Notes: generated by a model not told the origin, from the letters alone. Positions 8,594-17,800 are shown, counted from the first letter of the stretch. The stretch: 64,000 bases of DNA from Rs1 sp000416275 (GCA_965243635.1 OZ251574.1:4216001-4280000), one strand, 5' to 3'. Translations and numbers: made by a program.

Positions 8594-10063
8594 CTAACTA
8601 GTGGGTATTCGCAAGCGTTGACCAATCCGTATTTTGTCACCTTGGATTTTATTTAGCGCTTTCAAAGACGCCAGTTTTACCCCATAACGCACCGCAATAC
8701 TAGACAGAGAATCACCACTAATCACCTTATGCTTGCGGTTCTGAGCAACTGTTGCTGCATTTTTCAAGCGGTATATTTCAGTAAACGCAGGGGGCTTATG
8801 TAAAAAATGAGCTTTTATACCATTAAAAATAGCCCTAGCCATTTTTTTGCGATAGGCAGTTGTTCTCAATGAGCGCTCTTCTGCCGGATTGGAAATAAAG
8901 CCAGTTTCAATTAAAATTGACGGAATGTCTGGAGATTTCAACACTAAGAAACCCGCTTTCTCAACGCTTTTTTTGTGCATTTTGGCAAATTTATTGATAT
9001 TTTGATGGATTTTTCCCGCCACTTCCCGGCTGTCTTTTCGAGAGGCGGTCATCGACATATCCAACAATACCCCTTTTAGCACATCACCTTTACCCCCTAA
9101 ATTGACGTTGCCTACTCCACCAATCAAATCCGAGCTATTTTCTTTTTGTGCCAGCCAGCGCCCCACTTCACTACTCGCACCACGATTAGATAGCACCCAC
9201 ACAGAGGCGCCGCGGGCTTTTTTATTCTTAAAGGCATCTGCATGAATTGAAATAAATAAATCTGCATTTTTTTTGCGCGCCTTAGCTGTTCTCCCTCTGA
9301 GGCTTACATAATAATCATTGCGGCGAATCATCCGCGAGATAAAACCATATTCAGCATCTATAAGCTTTTCAAGTTCTTTGGCAATAGCTAGCACTACTAC
9401 TTTTTCTTTCAAACCCGAGGCGCCGATAGCTCCGGGGTCTTCCCCGCCATGCCCCGCATCTAGGGCAATCACTATATCTCTAAGTCTCTTTGCGTTGCCA
9501 ACAGCGTACTTAGGGATACGCCCTCGATCATTATGGATTGGTTTTTTTTTATTCGCAGCACTCGTTTGAGCAGGTTTAGCGACAGCTGCTGATGGTTTTA
9601 TAGCGGGGGCGGATTGTTGCCTCTTCTTATCCGCTTTAGCTTTGCCAGTCCTGGCTAAATCAACCACCAACCGATGTCCATAATCTTTATTTGGCACCAG
9701 TGAAAAACTGATTGGTTTGAGTGCTTCTTCAAGATCGAGCACGATGCGTAGCGGCTGGCTATTACCGACCCGTATTTTTTTAATCGGGCTATTTTTCAAA
9801 TCTAATTTATCAAGATTAAATTTGAGATCGATTGCCGATATATCGAGAACTACTCGATCGGGATTTTTCAAAGAAAATATTTTATGCTGTACCGGCCCAG
9901 ACAAATCAAACACTAAACGAGTGCTTTCAGGAGCGAGCCAAATACGAACATTATTAATCTGCTGTTTGGCGAAGAGTGATGTATGCGAAAAAAGCACTAC
10001 TGCGAGAATAGAAATTTGCAGCGTTTTGTGTATCGATAAATTTAACAAAGCGACTATTAACAC
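8594..10063 (-). CDS. amiB: N-acetylmuramoyl-L-alanine amidase AmiB with LysM domain
   Basis: A periplasmic zinc amidase that cleaves septal peptidoglycan to separate daughter cells. The 489-residue precursor has a signal peptide (to about residue 32), an AMIN septal-targeting domain (about 35-140), a basic Lys/Ala/Pro linker, and an Amidase_3 domain with zinc ligands in DAGHGGEDPG (His205) and SIHADAF (His274). A C-terminal LysM domain occupies residues 445-489. The start is GTG at 10063; another nearby start is possible, since the exact signal peptide beginning is uncertain. It sits between tsaE and mutL, the common order, with 183 bp of non-coding sequence before mutL. Confidence 0.94.
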   Translation of the reverse strand: MLIVALLNLSIHKTLQISILAVVLFSHTSLFAKQQINNVRIWLAPESTRLVFDLSGPVQHKIFSLKNPDRVVLDISAIDLKFNLDKLDLKNSPIKKIRVGNSQPLRIVLDLEEALKPISFSLVPNKDYGHRLVVDLARTGKAKADKKRQQSAPAIKPSAAVAKPAQTSAANKKKPIHNDRGRIPKYAVGNAKRLRDIVIALDAGHGGEDPGAIGASGLKEKVVVLAIAKELEKLIDAEYGFISRMIRRNDYYVSLRGRTAKARKKNADLFISIHADAFKNKKARGASVWVLSNRGASSEVGRWLAQKENSSDLIGGVGNVNLGGKGDVLKGVLLDMSMTASRKDSREVAGKIHQNINKFAKMHKKSVEKAGFLVLKSPDIPSILIETGFISNPAEERSLRTTAYRKKMARAIFNGIKAHFLHKPPAFTEIYRLKNAATVAQNRKHKVISGDSLSSIAVRYGVKLASLKALNKIQGDKIRIGQRLRIPTS

Positions 10064-10105
10064 CTTACAAGCTATATGAATTAGAAGAACACCGAAATTA
10101 CCGAA

Positions 10106-10585
10106 CTAGCGCGAGCCATTCGAGGCCAAATTTAATCGAGACACTGCCAACCTACCTCTCTCAGTAAATGATTGATAGCTGACTAAACGCCCCTCTCCCT
10201 GAATGGCTAAGCTAATTTCCAAGTCCGCTAGCGGCAGAAAGCCTGCGCCTTTGTCCGGCCACTCAATCAAACTTAGCGTATTCTTAGAAAAATAATCTCT
10301 TATACCTAAATACTCAAGCTCTTCTGGATCAGAAAGTCTATATAAATCAAAATGGAATATCATAGAACCAGAAAACTCGTAAGGTTCAACTAAAGTATAA
10401 GTTGGACTTTTAACGGCACCTACATGACCCGCGGCCCGAATTACTCCTCGCGCAAGCGTGGTTTTACCTAAGCCCAAATCTCCTTGCAAGAACACCACGC
10501 CTTCACTTTCCAGCGCCGCCAAGAGCTGCTGACCAAATTTTAACATGGCCGCTTCATCTTCGGCGAAATATTGACCTACTAGCAC
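10106..10585 (-). CDS. tsaE: tRNA threonylcarbamoyladenosine biosynthesis ATPase TsaE
   Basis: TsaE is the small ATPase that, with TsaB and TsaD, makes the t6A37 modification on ANN-decoding tRNAs. The 159-residue protein carries the Walker A motif GDLGLGKTT (residues 35-43), a SPTYTLVEPYE segment, HFDLYRL, and the IEWPDKG region near the C-terminus, all typical of the family. The start is GTG at 10585; no ATG fits the expected N-terminus. It is the first gene of the tsaE-amiB-mutL-miaA run, and a MITE-like element lies just 20 bp upstream, within its likely promoter or leader. Confidence 0.95.
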   Translation of the reverse strand: MLVGQYFAEDEAAMLKFGQQLLAALESEGVVFLQGDLGLGKTTLARGVIRAAGHVGAVKSPTYTLVEPYEFSGSMIFHFDLYRLSDPEELEYLGIRDYFSKNTLSLIEWPDKGAGFLPLADLEISLAIQGEGRLVSYQSFTERGRLAVSRLNLASNGSR

Positions 10586-10605
10586 TGAGCTTTAACACCT
10601 TTCAT

Positions 10606-10652
10606 GAGACATCTGCATAACTGTTGCACTCGCAACGTTATACCGAGGTCTC
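10606..10652. mobile_element. MITE-like element, short copy
   Basis: A 47-bp element with terminal inverted repeats: GAGACATCTGCATAAC at the left and, read on the other strand, GAGACCTCGGTATAAC at the right (13 of 16 match). The flanks TTCAT and TTTAT look like a 5-bp target duplication with one change. The centre forms a small hairpin (GTTGC/GCAAC). It belongs to the family at 37096-37160 and 40060-40130 but lacks their inner block with TACCC/GGGTA. Confidence 0.65.
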
Positions 10653-11008
10653 TTTATATTAGTTACAAAAAATGGCAGCCATTGATGCATCATCTACCAA
10701 TCAAATTTTTTAGTTTTTATCCAAAGATAACCGTTCACTGCAGCAGTAATATTAGTGACATACCTGACAGTGACACTGCGCAGCCAACAGTTTACACTCA
10801 CTATCGACATTGAAGCCACGAATTCAGCCAATATTTAGCTTTATATGCAGCAAAGCGCTGAAACTCGCGGGGTTATTCGATTATAATTCTTCGCGCACTC
10901 CAGTAGCAGGCCAACACAACTCCGATTTATAGCGATCGAGCGGGCCAAACATCCTCTGAGCCATGACAGCACAACCCCTACATTCATTTTAAAACTGAGC
11001 ACTACACA
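10653..11008. other. Intergenic region between tsaE and queG
   Basis: The divergent tsaE-queG gap of 423 bp holds the short MITE-like copy at its left end. The remaining 356 bp show no convincing ORF, RNA gene or terminator. The queG promoter should lie here but no clear -35/-10 pair stands out. Confidence 0.5.
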
Positions 11009-12112
11009 TTGATAGCGGACCAACAACCAACCCCAGAACAACTCAACCAACTCGCCGGCAACATCGAGCAATGGGCAAAAGAACTGGGATTCCAACAGGC
11101 AAGCATCATCATCCCCGATCTTACTGAGGAGTTAAAGCTGATGCAAGAATGGTTGACCAAAGGCTATCATGGCGATATGCAATACCTGGCGAACAATCTT
11201 GATTTAAGGGGAGATCCGTTGAATATCGTCCCCGGCAGCTGTCGGATCATCAGCCTGAGGATGAATTACCAACCTCCCGGGACAGAAGCTATCAAAATTT
11301 TAAGGAATAAAGACAAGGCCTATATCGCGAGATACACACTCGGCCGGGACTATCACAAGACCGTCCGTAAAAGGCTAGTGGTACTCGCCAAGCGAATCGA
11401 GCAAGAGTGCCACTCTCTTGGCTACCGCGCCTTTGTCGATAGCGCACCTATTATGGAGAGAGCGATCGCCGAACAAGCCGGATTGGGCTGGAGTGGTAAG
11501 CACACGCTAATTATTAATAGAAAAGCGGGTTCCTATTTTTTCCTCGCTGAGCTATTTATTGACTTACCGCTCCCCACCACAGCCAATAAAGTATCGAACC
11601 ACTGTGGAAAATGCACTGCCTGCCTAGACATTTGCCCTACTCAGGCCTTTGTTAGCTCCTCAGTATTAGATGCGCGACGCTGTATTTCGTATCTGACGAT
11701 TGAAAGTAAAACAGCAATTCCCCTCGAGCTGCGCCCTAAAATAGGCAATCGCATATTTGGCTGTGACGATTGCCAGCTAGTCTGTCCCTGGAATAAATTT
11801 GCCAAGTTTAGCGAAGAGGATGATTTCAAGCCCCGCCACAATCTGGACGACATCAGCTTGCTAGAATTATTTGACTGGGACGAGCCAACTTTTTTAAAAA
11901 AAACTGAGGGGTCTGCTATCAGAAGAACCGGCTTTCAAGGCTGGCAGCGAAATATTGCCGTGGCGTTGGGTAACAGCTATGGAGGTTTGATAGTTGAGCA
12001 GGCACTGAGCCAAAAACTAGCGGACTCTAGCCCACTGGTCAGTGAACACATTCAGTGGGCGCTAGAAAATTTGGCGAGCAAAAAGCCGCAGGCAGCCATC
12101 AAAGACGAATAA
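11009..12112 (+). CDS. queG: Epoxyqueuosine reductase QueG
   Basis: QueG is the cobalamin-dependent iron-sulfur enzyme that reduces epoxyqueuosine to queuosine in tRNA, the last step of the pathway. The 367-residue protein has the active-site Asp in FVDSAPI (Asp144), a first cluster motif with Cys199, 202, 205 and 209, and a second with Cys252, 255 and 259. The start is TTG at 11009: the following residues align with known QueG N-termini and no in-frame ATG occurs until about residue 45. It ends 14 bp inside the convergent orn gene. Confidence 0.94.
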   Translation: MIADQQPTPEQLNQLAGNIEQWAKELGFQQASIIIPDLTEELKLMQEWLTKGYHGDMQYLANNLDLRGDPLNIVPGSCRIISLRMNYQPPGTEAIKILRNKDKAYIARYTLGRDYHKTVRKRLVVLAKRIEQECHSLGYRAFVDSAPIMERAIAEQAGLGWSGKHTLIINRKAGSYFFLAELFIDLPLPTTANKVSNHCGKCTACLDICPTQAFVSSSVLDARRCISYLTIESKTAIPLELRPKIGNRIFGCDDCQLVCPWNKFAKFSEEDDFKPRHNLDDISLLELFDWDEPTFLKKTEGSAIRRTGFQGWQRNIAVALGNSYGGLIVEQALSQKLADSSPLVSEHIQWALENLASKKPQAAIKDE

Positions 12113-12641
12113 AATGCTCTTTGTAATATTTCAGCTCAGCAATCGACTCACGAATATCATCCAACGCCAAATGTGTGCCCTGTTTAGCAAATCCAGCCAA
12201 CAATTCTGGCTTCCAACGTCGAACAACTTCCTTAAAACTACTGACATCGATGTGCCGATAATTACAATACTTTTCAAGATCGGGCATGAATCGATACAAA
12301 AAGCGCCGATCCTGAGAAATACTATTGCCACATAGCGGTGAAGCCCCTTGCTCTACATGCTGGCGAACAAATTCTAAGCTCATAATTTCCGCTTCAGCAA
12401 GGCTCACTTTACTCTCGCGAACTCTTTGACTGAGCCCAGTTTTGCCATGCTGCTCAATACACCAAGCATTCATGCTTTCCAACACTTGGTCACTTTGATG
12501 AATAACGATCGACGGGCCTTCAGCAATGATATTTAAAAGAGGATCGGTAACAATAGTGGCTATTTCTATAATTTGATCCGTTTCTGGATCTAAACCCGTC
12601 ATTTCTAGGTCTAACCAAATTAGATTATCTTTTAGTGACAT
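12099..12641 (-). CDS. orn: Oligoribonuclease Orn
   Basis: Orn is the essential 3'-5' exoribonuclease that degrades dinucleotides from RNA turnover and pGpG from cyclic-di-GMP breakdown. The 180-residue protein is a DEDDh nuclease, with DLEMTGL at residues 11-17 giving the first two acidic ligands, then GNSISQDRRF, and HLALDDIRESI near the C-terminus giving His and the last Asp. I chose ATG 12641 over the TTG just before it because AGGA sits about 8 bp upstream. It is convergent with queG (14-bp overlap) and divergent from rsgA, the usual neighbour of orn. Confidence 0.96.
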   Translation of the reverse strand: MSLKDNLIWLDLEMTGLDPETDQIIEIATIVTDPLLNIIAEGPSIVIHQSDQVLESMNAWCIEQHGKTGLSQRVRESKVSLAEAEIMSLEFVRQHVEQGASPLCGNSISQDRRFLYRFMPDLEKYCNYRHIDVSSFKEVVRRWKPELLAGFAKQGTHLALDDIRESIAELKYYKEHFIRL

Positions 12642-12848
12642 CAATTTTCCTCATTTATGAGACAGCAGCGGCACAGCCACTTATAATAGGGACAGCCAAT
12701 AACACTCAATATAGTGTAATTTGACCATAATTCGAGAAAACAGCTATTTTTTTCGAAGAAGCAAATAAGTCCAGTTTGTCAAACCTAAACATTTTGTACT
12801 GGGAACTAATTATATCCTGTTAAAGCCAACTTCGGACAGCACTGATAG

Positions 12849-13874
12849 ATGTCAAAAAGAAAATTAACTCGCCGCCAAGCTTGGCGAGTGGAGAAAATCC
12901 ATAAGGAACGTACTGAACGAGCCTTAAAAAAAGACCATAAACTCGATTCGCAGCTAGAAGCCAGTGAACTAGGACCGGAACAACAGGGCCTAATTATTTC
13001 ACATTTTGGCCAACAGGTAGACGTGGAAGCCCTCGACTCTGAGCACGCGGGAAAAATATTTCGCTGTCATTTAAGAACCAACTTAGACAGACTAGTCACC
13101 GGTGATAAAGTCATCTGGCAACGCGGTGCTGAAACCGGAGTGATTGTTGCGGCACTGCCGCGCACCTCTCTATTACAGAGACCAACCAGCCAGGGCGAGT
13201 TAAAACCAGTCGCGTCCAATATAGATCGCATTGTGATCACCTTTGCCATAGAACCAGAACCTTTTAGCAACCTTATCGATCGCTATCTAGTTGCATCGGA
13301 ACTCAGTGGTATTCAACCAATATTGCTATTGAATAAAGCCGACTTGATCAATCCAAAAAACCGAGCTAGCATCGAAGAACTCATCGAGCGCTATCAAAAA
13401 ATTGGCTACGAAGTTTTAACGGCATCCACCACCTCAGAAAGCGGCATGGATAAGCTGCACGCCAAATTAGACAATAAGACTTGTGTTTTTGTTGGCCAGT
13501 CGGGTGTTGGTAAGTCCTCACTTATTAACGTGCTACTTCCTGGAGTCGACATTAAAGTAGGCGAGCTTTCTGAGGCGACTAAAAAAGGTAAACACACCAC
13601 CACCACCGCGAGGCTATTCCACATACCTTCCGGCGGCGATCTAATTGACTCTCCCGGCATCAGAGAATTCGCGCTTTGGCACTTAGATGAAAACAGCATA
13701 ATCCAAGGTTTTGTCGAATTCAGGCCTTTTATTGGATTGTGTAAATTCAGAGACTGCAAGCATATCAGCGAGCCTAAATGCGCATTATTAACCGCGATCG
13801 CTGAAGGCAAAATTAGCGAATCTAGAATGAAGAGCTACCGACGCATCATCACTTCAATTAATGAAAACAAATAA
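12849..13874 (+). CDS. rsgA: Small ribosomal subunit biogenesis GTPase RsgA
   Basis: RsgA is a circularly permuted GTPase that checks late maturation of the 30S decoding centre. The 341-residue protein has a basic N-terminus, an OB fold, then the G motifs in permuted order: NKAD (about residue 164) before the P-loop GQSGVGKSS (about 216-224) and DSPG. A C-terminal zinc knuckle (CKFRDCKH followed by Cys, about 298-311) is present. It starts 207 bp from divergent orn. Nearly 700 bp without a gene follow. Confidence 0.96.
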   Translation: MSKRKLTRRQAWRVEKIHKERTERALKKDHKLDSQLEASELGPEQQGLIISHFGQQVDVEALDSEHAGKIFRCHLRTNLDRLVTGDKVIWQRGAETGVIVAALPRTSLLQRPTSQGELKPVASNIDRIVITFAIEPEPFSNLIDRYLVASELSGIQPILLLNKADLINPKNRASIEELIERYQKIGYEVLTASTTSESGMDKLHAKLDNKTCVFVGQSGVGKSSLINVLLPGVDIKVGELSEATKKGKHTTTTARLFHIPSGGDLIDSPGIREFALWHLDENSIIQGFVEFRPFIGLCKFRDCKHISEPKCALLTAIAEGKISESRMKSYRRIITSINENK

Positions 13875-14061
13875 AAGGTGGTTGTATTAGAGGCAGGGCC
13901 GAAAAAGTTAATTTACTGCGACCAAGATTTTAGGGGTCAATTTAACATTCAATATACTAGCGCGTCCTATACTCACGCTTCGAGCAGCTAAAGCTGGCAA
14001 ACCTATCCCATTCAGATTAGTGTCAAAGGACAGGTTATTCGCCGAACCAGAGCCTATAGAC

Positions 14062-14100
14062 TAACCAAACAAACAAATAATTATTTTTTTTGCTTGGTTA
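14062..14100. repeat. A/T-rich inverted repeat
   Basis: The two halves, TAACCAAACAAACAAATAAT and the complement of ATTATTTTTTTTGCTTGGTTA, match over about 20 bp with a few differences. It is nearly symmetric around AATAATTATT. It could be a weak bidirectional terminator for rsgA or an operator-like site; I cannot tell which. Confidence 0.45.
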
Positions 14101-14145
14101 CTACTTTCAATCACCTCGAAAAAACTTCTGAGCTAATACCTGAAG

Positions 14146-14350
14146 CCGTGACTTCAAAGTGAATACAGAGCGCAAGACATTGGTTCTACAGTGAAATTGA
14201 ACAACCTTAGCAGCATGCCTATATGCGTCCGGCATTCGCTAAATAAATGCATCCATACATAAAGCCGCTAGGTTCAGTGAGTATTTTTCTAACCGCTATA
14301 TAATCAAGAACTGGCGCTATCTGGTGCAGTGAAGCCACAGATTCAGGTAA
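14146..14350. repeat. Dispersed decayed repeat, copy A
   Basis: The first 25 bp are identical to the start of copy C at 34657-34845. The rest aligns at very roughly 70-75 % by eye, with an extra stretch of about 20 bp near 14213-14233. On the minus strand, copies A and C share a broken reading frame ending LYSL-stop (A: FNFTVEPMSCALYSL; C: FNRTVKPISYTLYSL). This suggests the 3' remnant of a coding sequence. Parent gene unknown. Confidence 0.6.
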
Positions 14351-14569
14351 TAGTAGCAAAAGAAAATTAGCGTCCAACACACATAAAACAACTTATTTGC
14401 AAGGCTCCGTTAGATAGGTAATACTCTCAGGGAGGCTATATTTATTTAACTTCCATCACTATCAACATATTAGAGTAAAATACGCTACAATTTATGAAAT
14501 CATAAATCCTAGCCCCCTTGTAAATTTAACTTAGTTAAAACAACTCTCTAACCTAACTCTGGAAGCTTT

Positions 14570-16186
14570 ATGACCGAGGAAATAATAACTAATTTGGAAG
14601 GCGAAGACGAGCATATTTTATATGGCTTAGATGCTTGGACTGAGTTTTTAGGCGATAAGAGTTTACCCGCAAGGGCCAGTAGTTTAAAGCGTCTCCACCA
14701 TTTAATCTGTAGTGATAAATCAACTATCCAACAAGTTGAAGCTGTTATAAGAAAAGATCCAGTACTAACACTTTACGTCGTTAGGGAAGCCCAGCTGAAG
14801 CATAACGCTAAAAATTCAGCGGTAACAACTATATTACATGCGGTTACTTCACTTGGCTATGAAGGCATAGATACAATAGTCAAAGATATCAAGCCGATGT
14901 CTTTAAACCCCAGGAACGTCCAACAAAAACGTTTCTTACACGCGATAGCCACCAGTCATCATGCTGCACACCAACTACAGGCCTGGATGCATCTGAAAAA
15001 CTTGCCTTTAATAGACGAGTCATATCTAGCGGCGCTTTTTTATAGCATAGGTTTTTGGTCGCTATGGCTACATGCACCTTTACATATGCAGCAAATCCAA
15101 ATGCGGATCCACGAACAGAACCACGACCCCGTGGAAGCGGAGAGCGAAATACTGGGCTGTAGCATGCAGATGATTTCTAAAAACCTAGCAAAGACATGGC
15201 AACTTTCTGAATTAACTCAACTTTCTCAAGATCACAGCACCTCTCCATCTTTCGAAACATTAACCAAACTTCATAAAAGAGCCTTAAAAGATCCGAACAT
15301 TAGCGGACTAGAGCTTAGAGAATTAAACCATATCACCCAGCAAAAGCACTTTCCGATAAAGCTAGCTAACTGGCTCGCTTTACATGCCTCAAGAAGCTGG
15401 TATTCACAGAGTACGATGCGAAACATTGACTTAGTCAGTGATTATTTAAACCTTTCAAAAGAACAAACCATTGCACTCATTCACCGTTACTGTGGAAATT
15501 CTTCGAGAGATTACTTCGCCCCTGGTATTGCATCTCCAGCCTGCCAATTGCTCTTCATCCCCTCGCCTATAAAACCTCATTACAAAATGGGCACTAAAGA
15601 ATTAGCAGCGAACCAACTTCAACACCCGAAACCAGAAGTGCCTATGATCAAAAATATTGATCTGGCAGCTAGCGATCATCTCTATTTAAATATAAATTTT
15701 TATCAGTTAATCGATAAGCATTTAACGGCCAACGAAAAAAAATCCAAGTTCGAAAAACCAACTCAGGTATTGCTCGCATTATTACAAGGTTTAGAAAAAG
15801 GATTGGGCATAGAGCGACTTGCTTTAATGTCTATCAGCAAAAAAAATCAGACTTTGCAAACGATACAAACGATTGGTTTTGCAGAAGAGGACGCAATCAA
15901 GCACTTCAAAAACACTTATACTGAAGATGCTTTATTCGCCGATCTTTGCAGCCGCCAGTGTTATTATATATTTGATGAAAATACCGAGCACAAACTATCA
16001 AAAAAGATAAAGCCTGCAACTTTGGCTATATTTAGTAGTGAGTTTATGATTATTTCAATTTTTAGAGTTAATCAACCTATCGCAGCCATCTATTTAGATA
16101 TGCACGAGCAACCAATTTCCAACTTCATTCGCGAAAGATGCAGACATTTGTGTTACGCGAGCTCACACGCACTGGAACTATTATAA
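14570..16186 (+). CDS. HDOD domain-containing protein
   Basis: A 538-residue cytoplasmic protein. Residues about 28-240 look like an HDOD domain, a degenerate HD-phosphohydrolase fold found in bacterial signalling proteins. It has the usual LPARASSLKRL opening, the alpha-helical segment around VTSLGYEGI and the HHAAHQL region, but not a full catalytic HD pair. The C-terminal half (about 370-538) ends in a mixed alpha/beta region that could be GAF-like, though I cannot assign it firmly. TGGAAG precedes the ATG at good spacing. It stands alone between a 695-bp gap and convergent rluB; no target can be inferred. Confidence 0.75.
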   Translation: MTEEIITNLEGEDEHILYGLDAWTEFLGDKSLPARASSLKRLHHLICSDKSTIQQVEAVIRKDPVLTLYVVREAQLKHNAKNSAVTTILHAVTSLGYEGIDTIVKDIKPMSLNPRNVQQKRFLHAIATSHHAAHQLQAWMHLKNLPLIDESYLAALFYSIGFWSLWLHAPLHMQQIQMRIHEQNHDPVEAESEILGCSMQMISKNLAKTWQLSELTQLSQDHSTSPSFETLTKLHKRALKDPNISGLELRELNHITQQKHFPIKLANWLALHASRSWYSQSTMRNIDLVSDYLNLSKEQTIALIHRYCGNSSRDYFAPGIASPACQLLFIPSPIKPHYKMGTKELAANQLQHPKPEVPMIKNIDLAASDHLYLNINFYQLIDKHLTANEKKSKFEKPTQVLLALLQGLEKGLGIERLALMSISKKNQTLQTIQTIGFAEEDAIKHFKNTYTEDALFADLCSRQCYYIFDENTEHKLSKKIKPATLAIFSSEFMIISIFRVNQPIAAIYLDMHEQPISNFIRERCRHLCYASSHALELL

Positions 16187-16331
16187 GAAACCCCTGATGC
16201 ACTCACAATCAGCATAGTTCATTCAAGACAGAGCCTGAATGACTAGTAGCATCAGTAAAACACGGAACAGAGCGCACTAATCTCTCGATACGCTCTGTGA
16301 TATTGATATATAAAAACTTTAACCACCGTCA

Positions 16332-16352
16332 AAAGCTGCTCTTAGCAGCTTT
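16332..16352. terminator. Perfect hairpin in the HDOD gene / rluB convergent gap
   Basis: A 9-bp perfect stem (AAAGCTGCT with AGCAGCTTT) and 3-nt loop lie between the convergent HDOD gene and rluB. The A/T ends of the stem could act as a short U-tract in either direction, so a weak bidirectional terminator is plausible, but there is no longer T-run. Confidence 0.4.
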
Positions 16353-16382
16353 CCCGAGAGGAGATACAGCTCCTTAGCACGT

Positions 16383-17225
16383 TTAACTTGGGCGCTTTCT
16401 ACCTACTTCTTGACGCACTCGTTGATTTTTATAACGTCGCTCGAATCCAGCTTTTTCAGCAGGCTTCATTTTTAGTGGTTTTTTATCTCCAAGCTCCAGC
16501 TTTTTTGCCAACACTTTAACATCTTTGATATCTAACTCTTTCCAAGTTCCGATTTTAACATCACTTGGCATAAAGATTGTCCCATAGCGAACCCGCTTCA
16601 ACCGGCTGACTTTAATCCCCTGAGACTCCCAGAGTCTACGCACCTCTCTGTTGCGCCCTTCCATCACTACACAGTGATACCACTTATTCGCACCATCACC
16701 ATCAAAGAACTGAACATCGGTGAATTTTGCCATGCCATCTTCCAACAAAACACCCTCTTTCAATCGAGCGATCATCTCATCATCTATATTGCCTAACACA
16801 CGAACCGCATATTCACGGTCAATATTTGCCGACGGGTGCATCATTTTATTAGCCAGCTCACCATCACTGGTAAAAATCAATAATCCAGAGGTATTTATAT
16901 CTAAACGGCCGATTGCTATCCAGCGACTATTCTTTAAAGGAGGCAAGTGATCATATACTGTTGGCCGTCCTTCAGGGTCATGTCGGGTCGACACTTCGCC
17001 GACAGGCTTGTTGTAGATCAGCACCCTTCTAGGGCAGTCAACTTCAGACACTAATTCAATTTTACGACCGTCCAGCTGAATCACATCTCTGCGCGTCACC
17101 CGATCCCCTAATTTTGCCTTATCACCATTGATAGAAAATCTACCTTGATCTATCCAGCGCTCCATCTCACGACGTGAACCATATCCGGAGCGCGCCAGTA
17201 CTTTTTGTAATTTTTCATCACTCAT
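16383..17225 (-). CDS. rluB: 23S rRNA pseudouridine(2605) synthase RluB
   Basis: RluB isomerises U2605 of 23S rRNA (E. coli numbering). The 280-residue protein has an N-terminal S4 RNA-binding domain (about residues 4-50), YNKPVGEVST, and the RsuA-family catalytic motif GRLDINTSGLLIFT with Asp109. A short, strongly basic Lys/Arg tail ends the protein. The related RluE and RluF lack this length and tail, which favours RluB. It begins with ATG at 17225, about 80 bp after the H-NS-like gene, with a terminator between the two. Confidence 0.9.
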   Translation of the reverse strand: MSDEKLQKVLARSGYGSRREMERWIDQGRFSINGDKAKLGDRVTRRDVIQLDGRKIELVSEVDCPRRVLIYNKPVGEVSTRHDPEGRPTVYDHLPPLKNSRWIAIGRLDINTSGLLIFTSDGELANKMMHPSANIDREYAVRVLGNIDDEMIARLKEGVLLEDGMAKFTDVQFFDGDGANKWYHCVVMEGRNREVRRLWESQGIKVSRLKRVRYGTIFMPSDVKIGTWKELDIKDVKVLAKKLELGDKKPLKMKPAEKAGFERRYKNQRVRQEVGRKRPS

Positions 17226-17249
17226 TTATGACGCATCCTCTAAAAAGTT

Positions 17250-17281
17250 AAAAAAAAAGCCCCCTGATCATTCAGAGAGCT
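17250..17281 (-). terminator. Rho-independent terminator after the H-NS-like gene
   Basis: On the minus strand, AGCTCTCTGA and TCAGGGGGCT form a 10-bp stem with G-U pairs and a 4-nt loop, followed by a run of nine T (plus-strand A-run 17250-17258). It separates the H-NS-like gene from rluB. Confidence 0.8.
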
Positions 17282-17307
17282 TCTAGGTTTTTTCTATTGT
17301 ACAGTAT

Positions 17308-17697
17308 TTATGTAATTAAGCAGCTTTCTTTTGTTGCATTATTGGCATCAAAATACTGCTGAAAAACCACTGGGGTACGACCGCGACCCGACCATTCATG
17401 AGTGATATCATCAACCACCACTCGATATTTAGCCTTTACTTTTTTCTTGACCACCATTGGAATGATATCTACAAGGTCTTCAAAATCAACACCAGAATCT
17501 AACATTGCCTGGCGAATTGTCGCTATTTTTTTTATTTTCGCCTGCTTTTCCTCAATCAGTTTTTTATCTTGTAATTGATGCTCTTTTAAAATATTTGTCA
17601 AATCAGCAATAACTTTACTTAATTCATCAATTGATAATTCTTGGCACTGTTTACGGAGCGAGTTTCTACGCGTTAGTATTCTTACAAAATCAGTCAT
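17308..17697 (-). CDS. H-NS family nucleoid-associated protein
   Basis: A 129-residue DNA-binding protein of the H-NS histone-like family, which silences A/T-rich genes. The N-terminal half is predicted helical and charged, as expected for the oligomerisation domain. The C-terminal domain has the core KYRVVVDDITHEWSGRGRTP, with the family WSGRGRTP (E. coli WTGQGRTP) at residues 102-109. I start at ATG 17697 because GGA precedes it by about 10 bp; a GTG directly upstream is the alternative. It is monocistronic, with an A/T-rich upstream region and its own terminator. MvaT-type proteins differ in this motif. Confidence 0.88.
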   Translation of the reverse strand: MTDFVRILTRRNSLRKQCQELSIDELSKVIADLTNILKEHQLQDKKLIEEKQAKIKKIATIRQAMLDSGVDFEDLVDIIPMVVKKKVKAKYRVVVDDITHEWSGRGRTPVVFQQYFDANNATKESCLIT

Positions 17698-17800
17698 CAC
17701 TATTTCCAGTTAATATCTTAGTAGTGGCAATTTAACTCACATATAAACAGATATCAAGATAAAAACAATCGATATTATTTATTATAATTAATAACAGTTA

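Larger units (their letters stand above)
13875..14569. other. 695-bp intergenic region with a decayed repeat
   Basis: No gene of believable length or composition is found between rsgA and the HDOD gene. The region holds an A/T-rich inverted repeat (14062-14100) and one copy of a dispersed repeat of about 200 bp (14146-14350). The last 200 bp are A/T-rich and probably carry the promoter of the HDOD gene. Confidence 0.6.

Noticed and set aside
10841..11095. 84-codon minus-strand frame upstream of queG
   Set aside because: It overlaps the start of queG in antisense, has no ribosome site and an unusual Cys/Trp/Leu composition.
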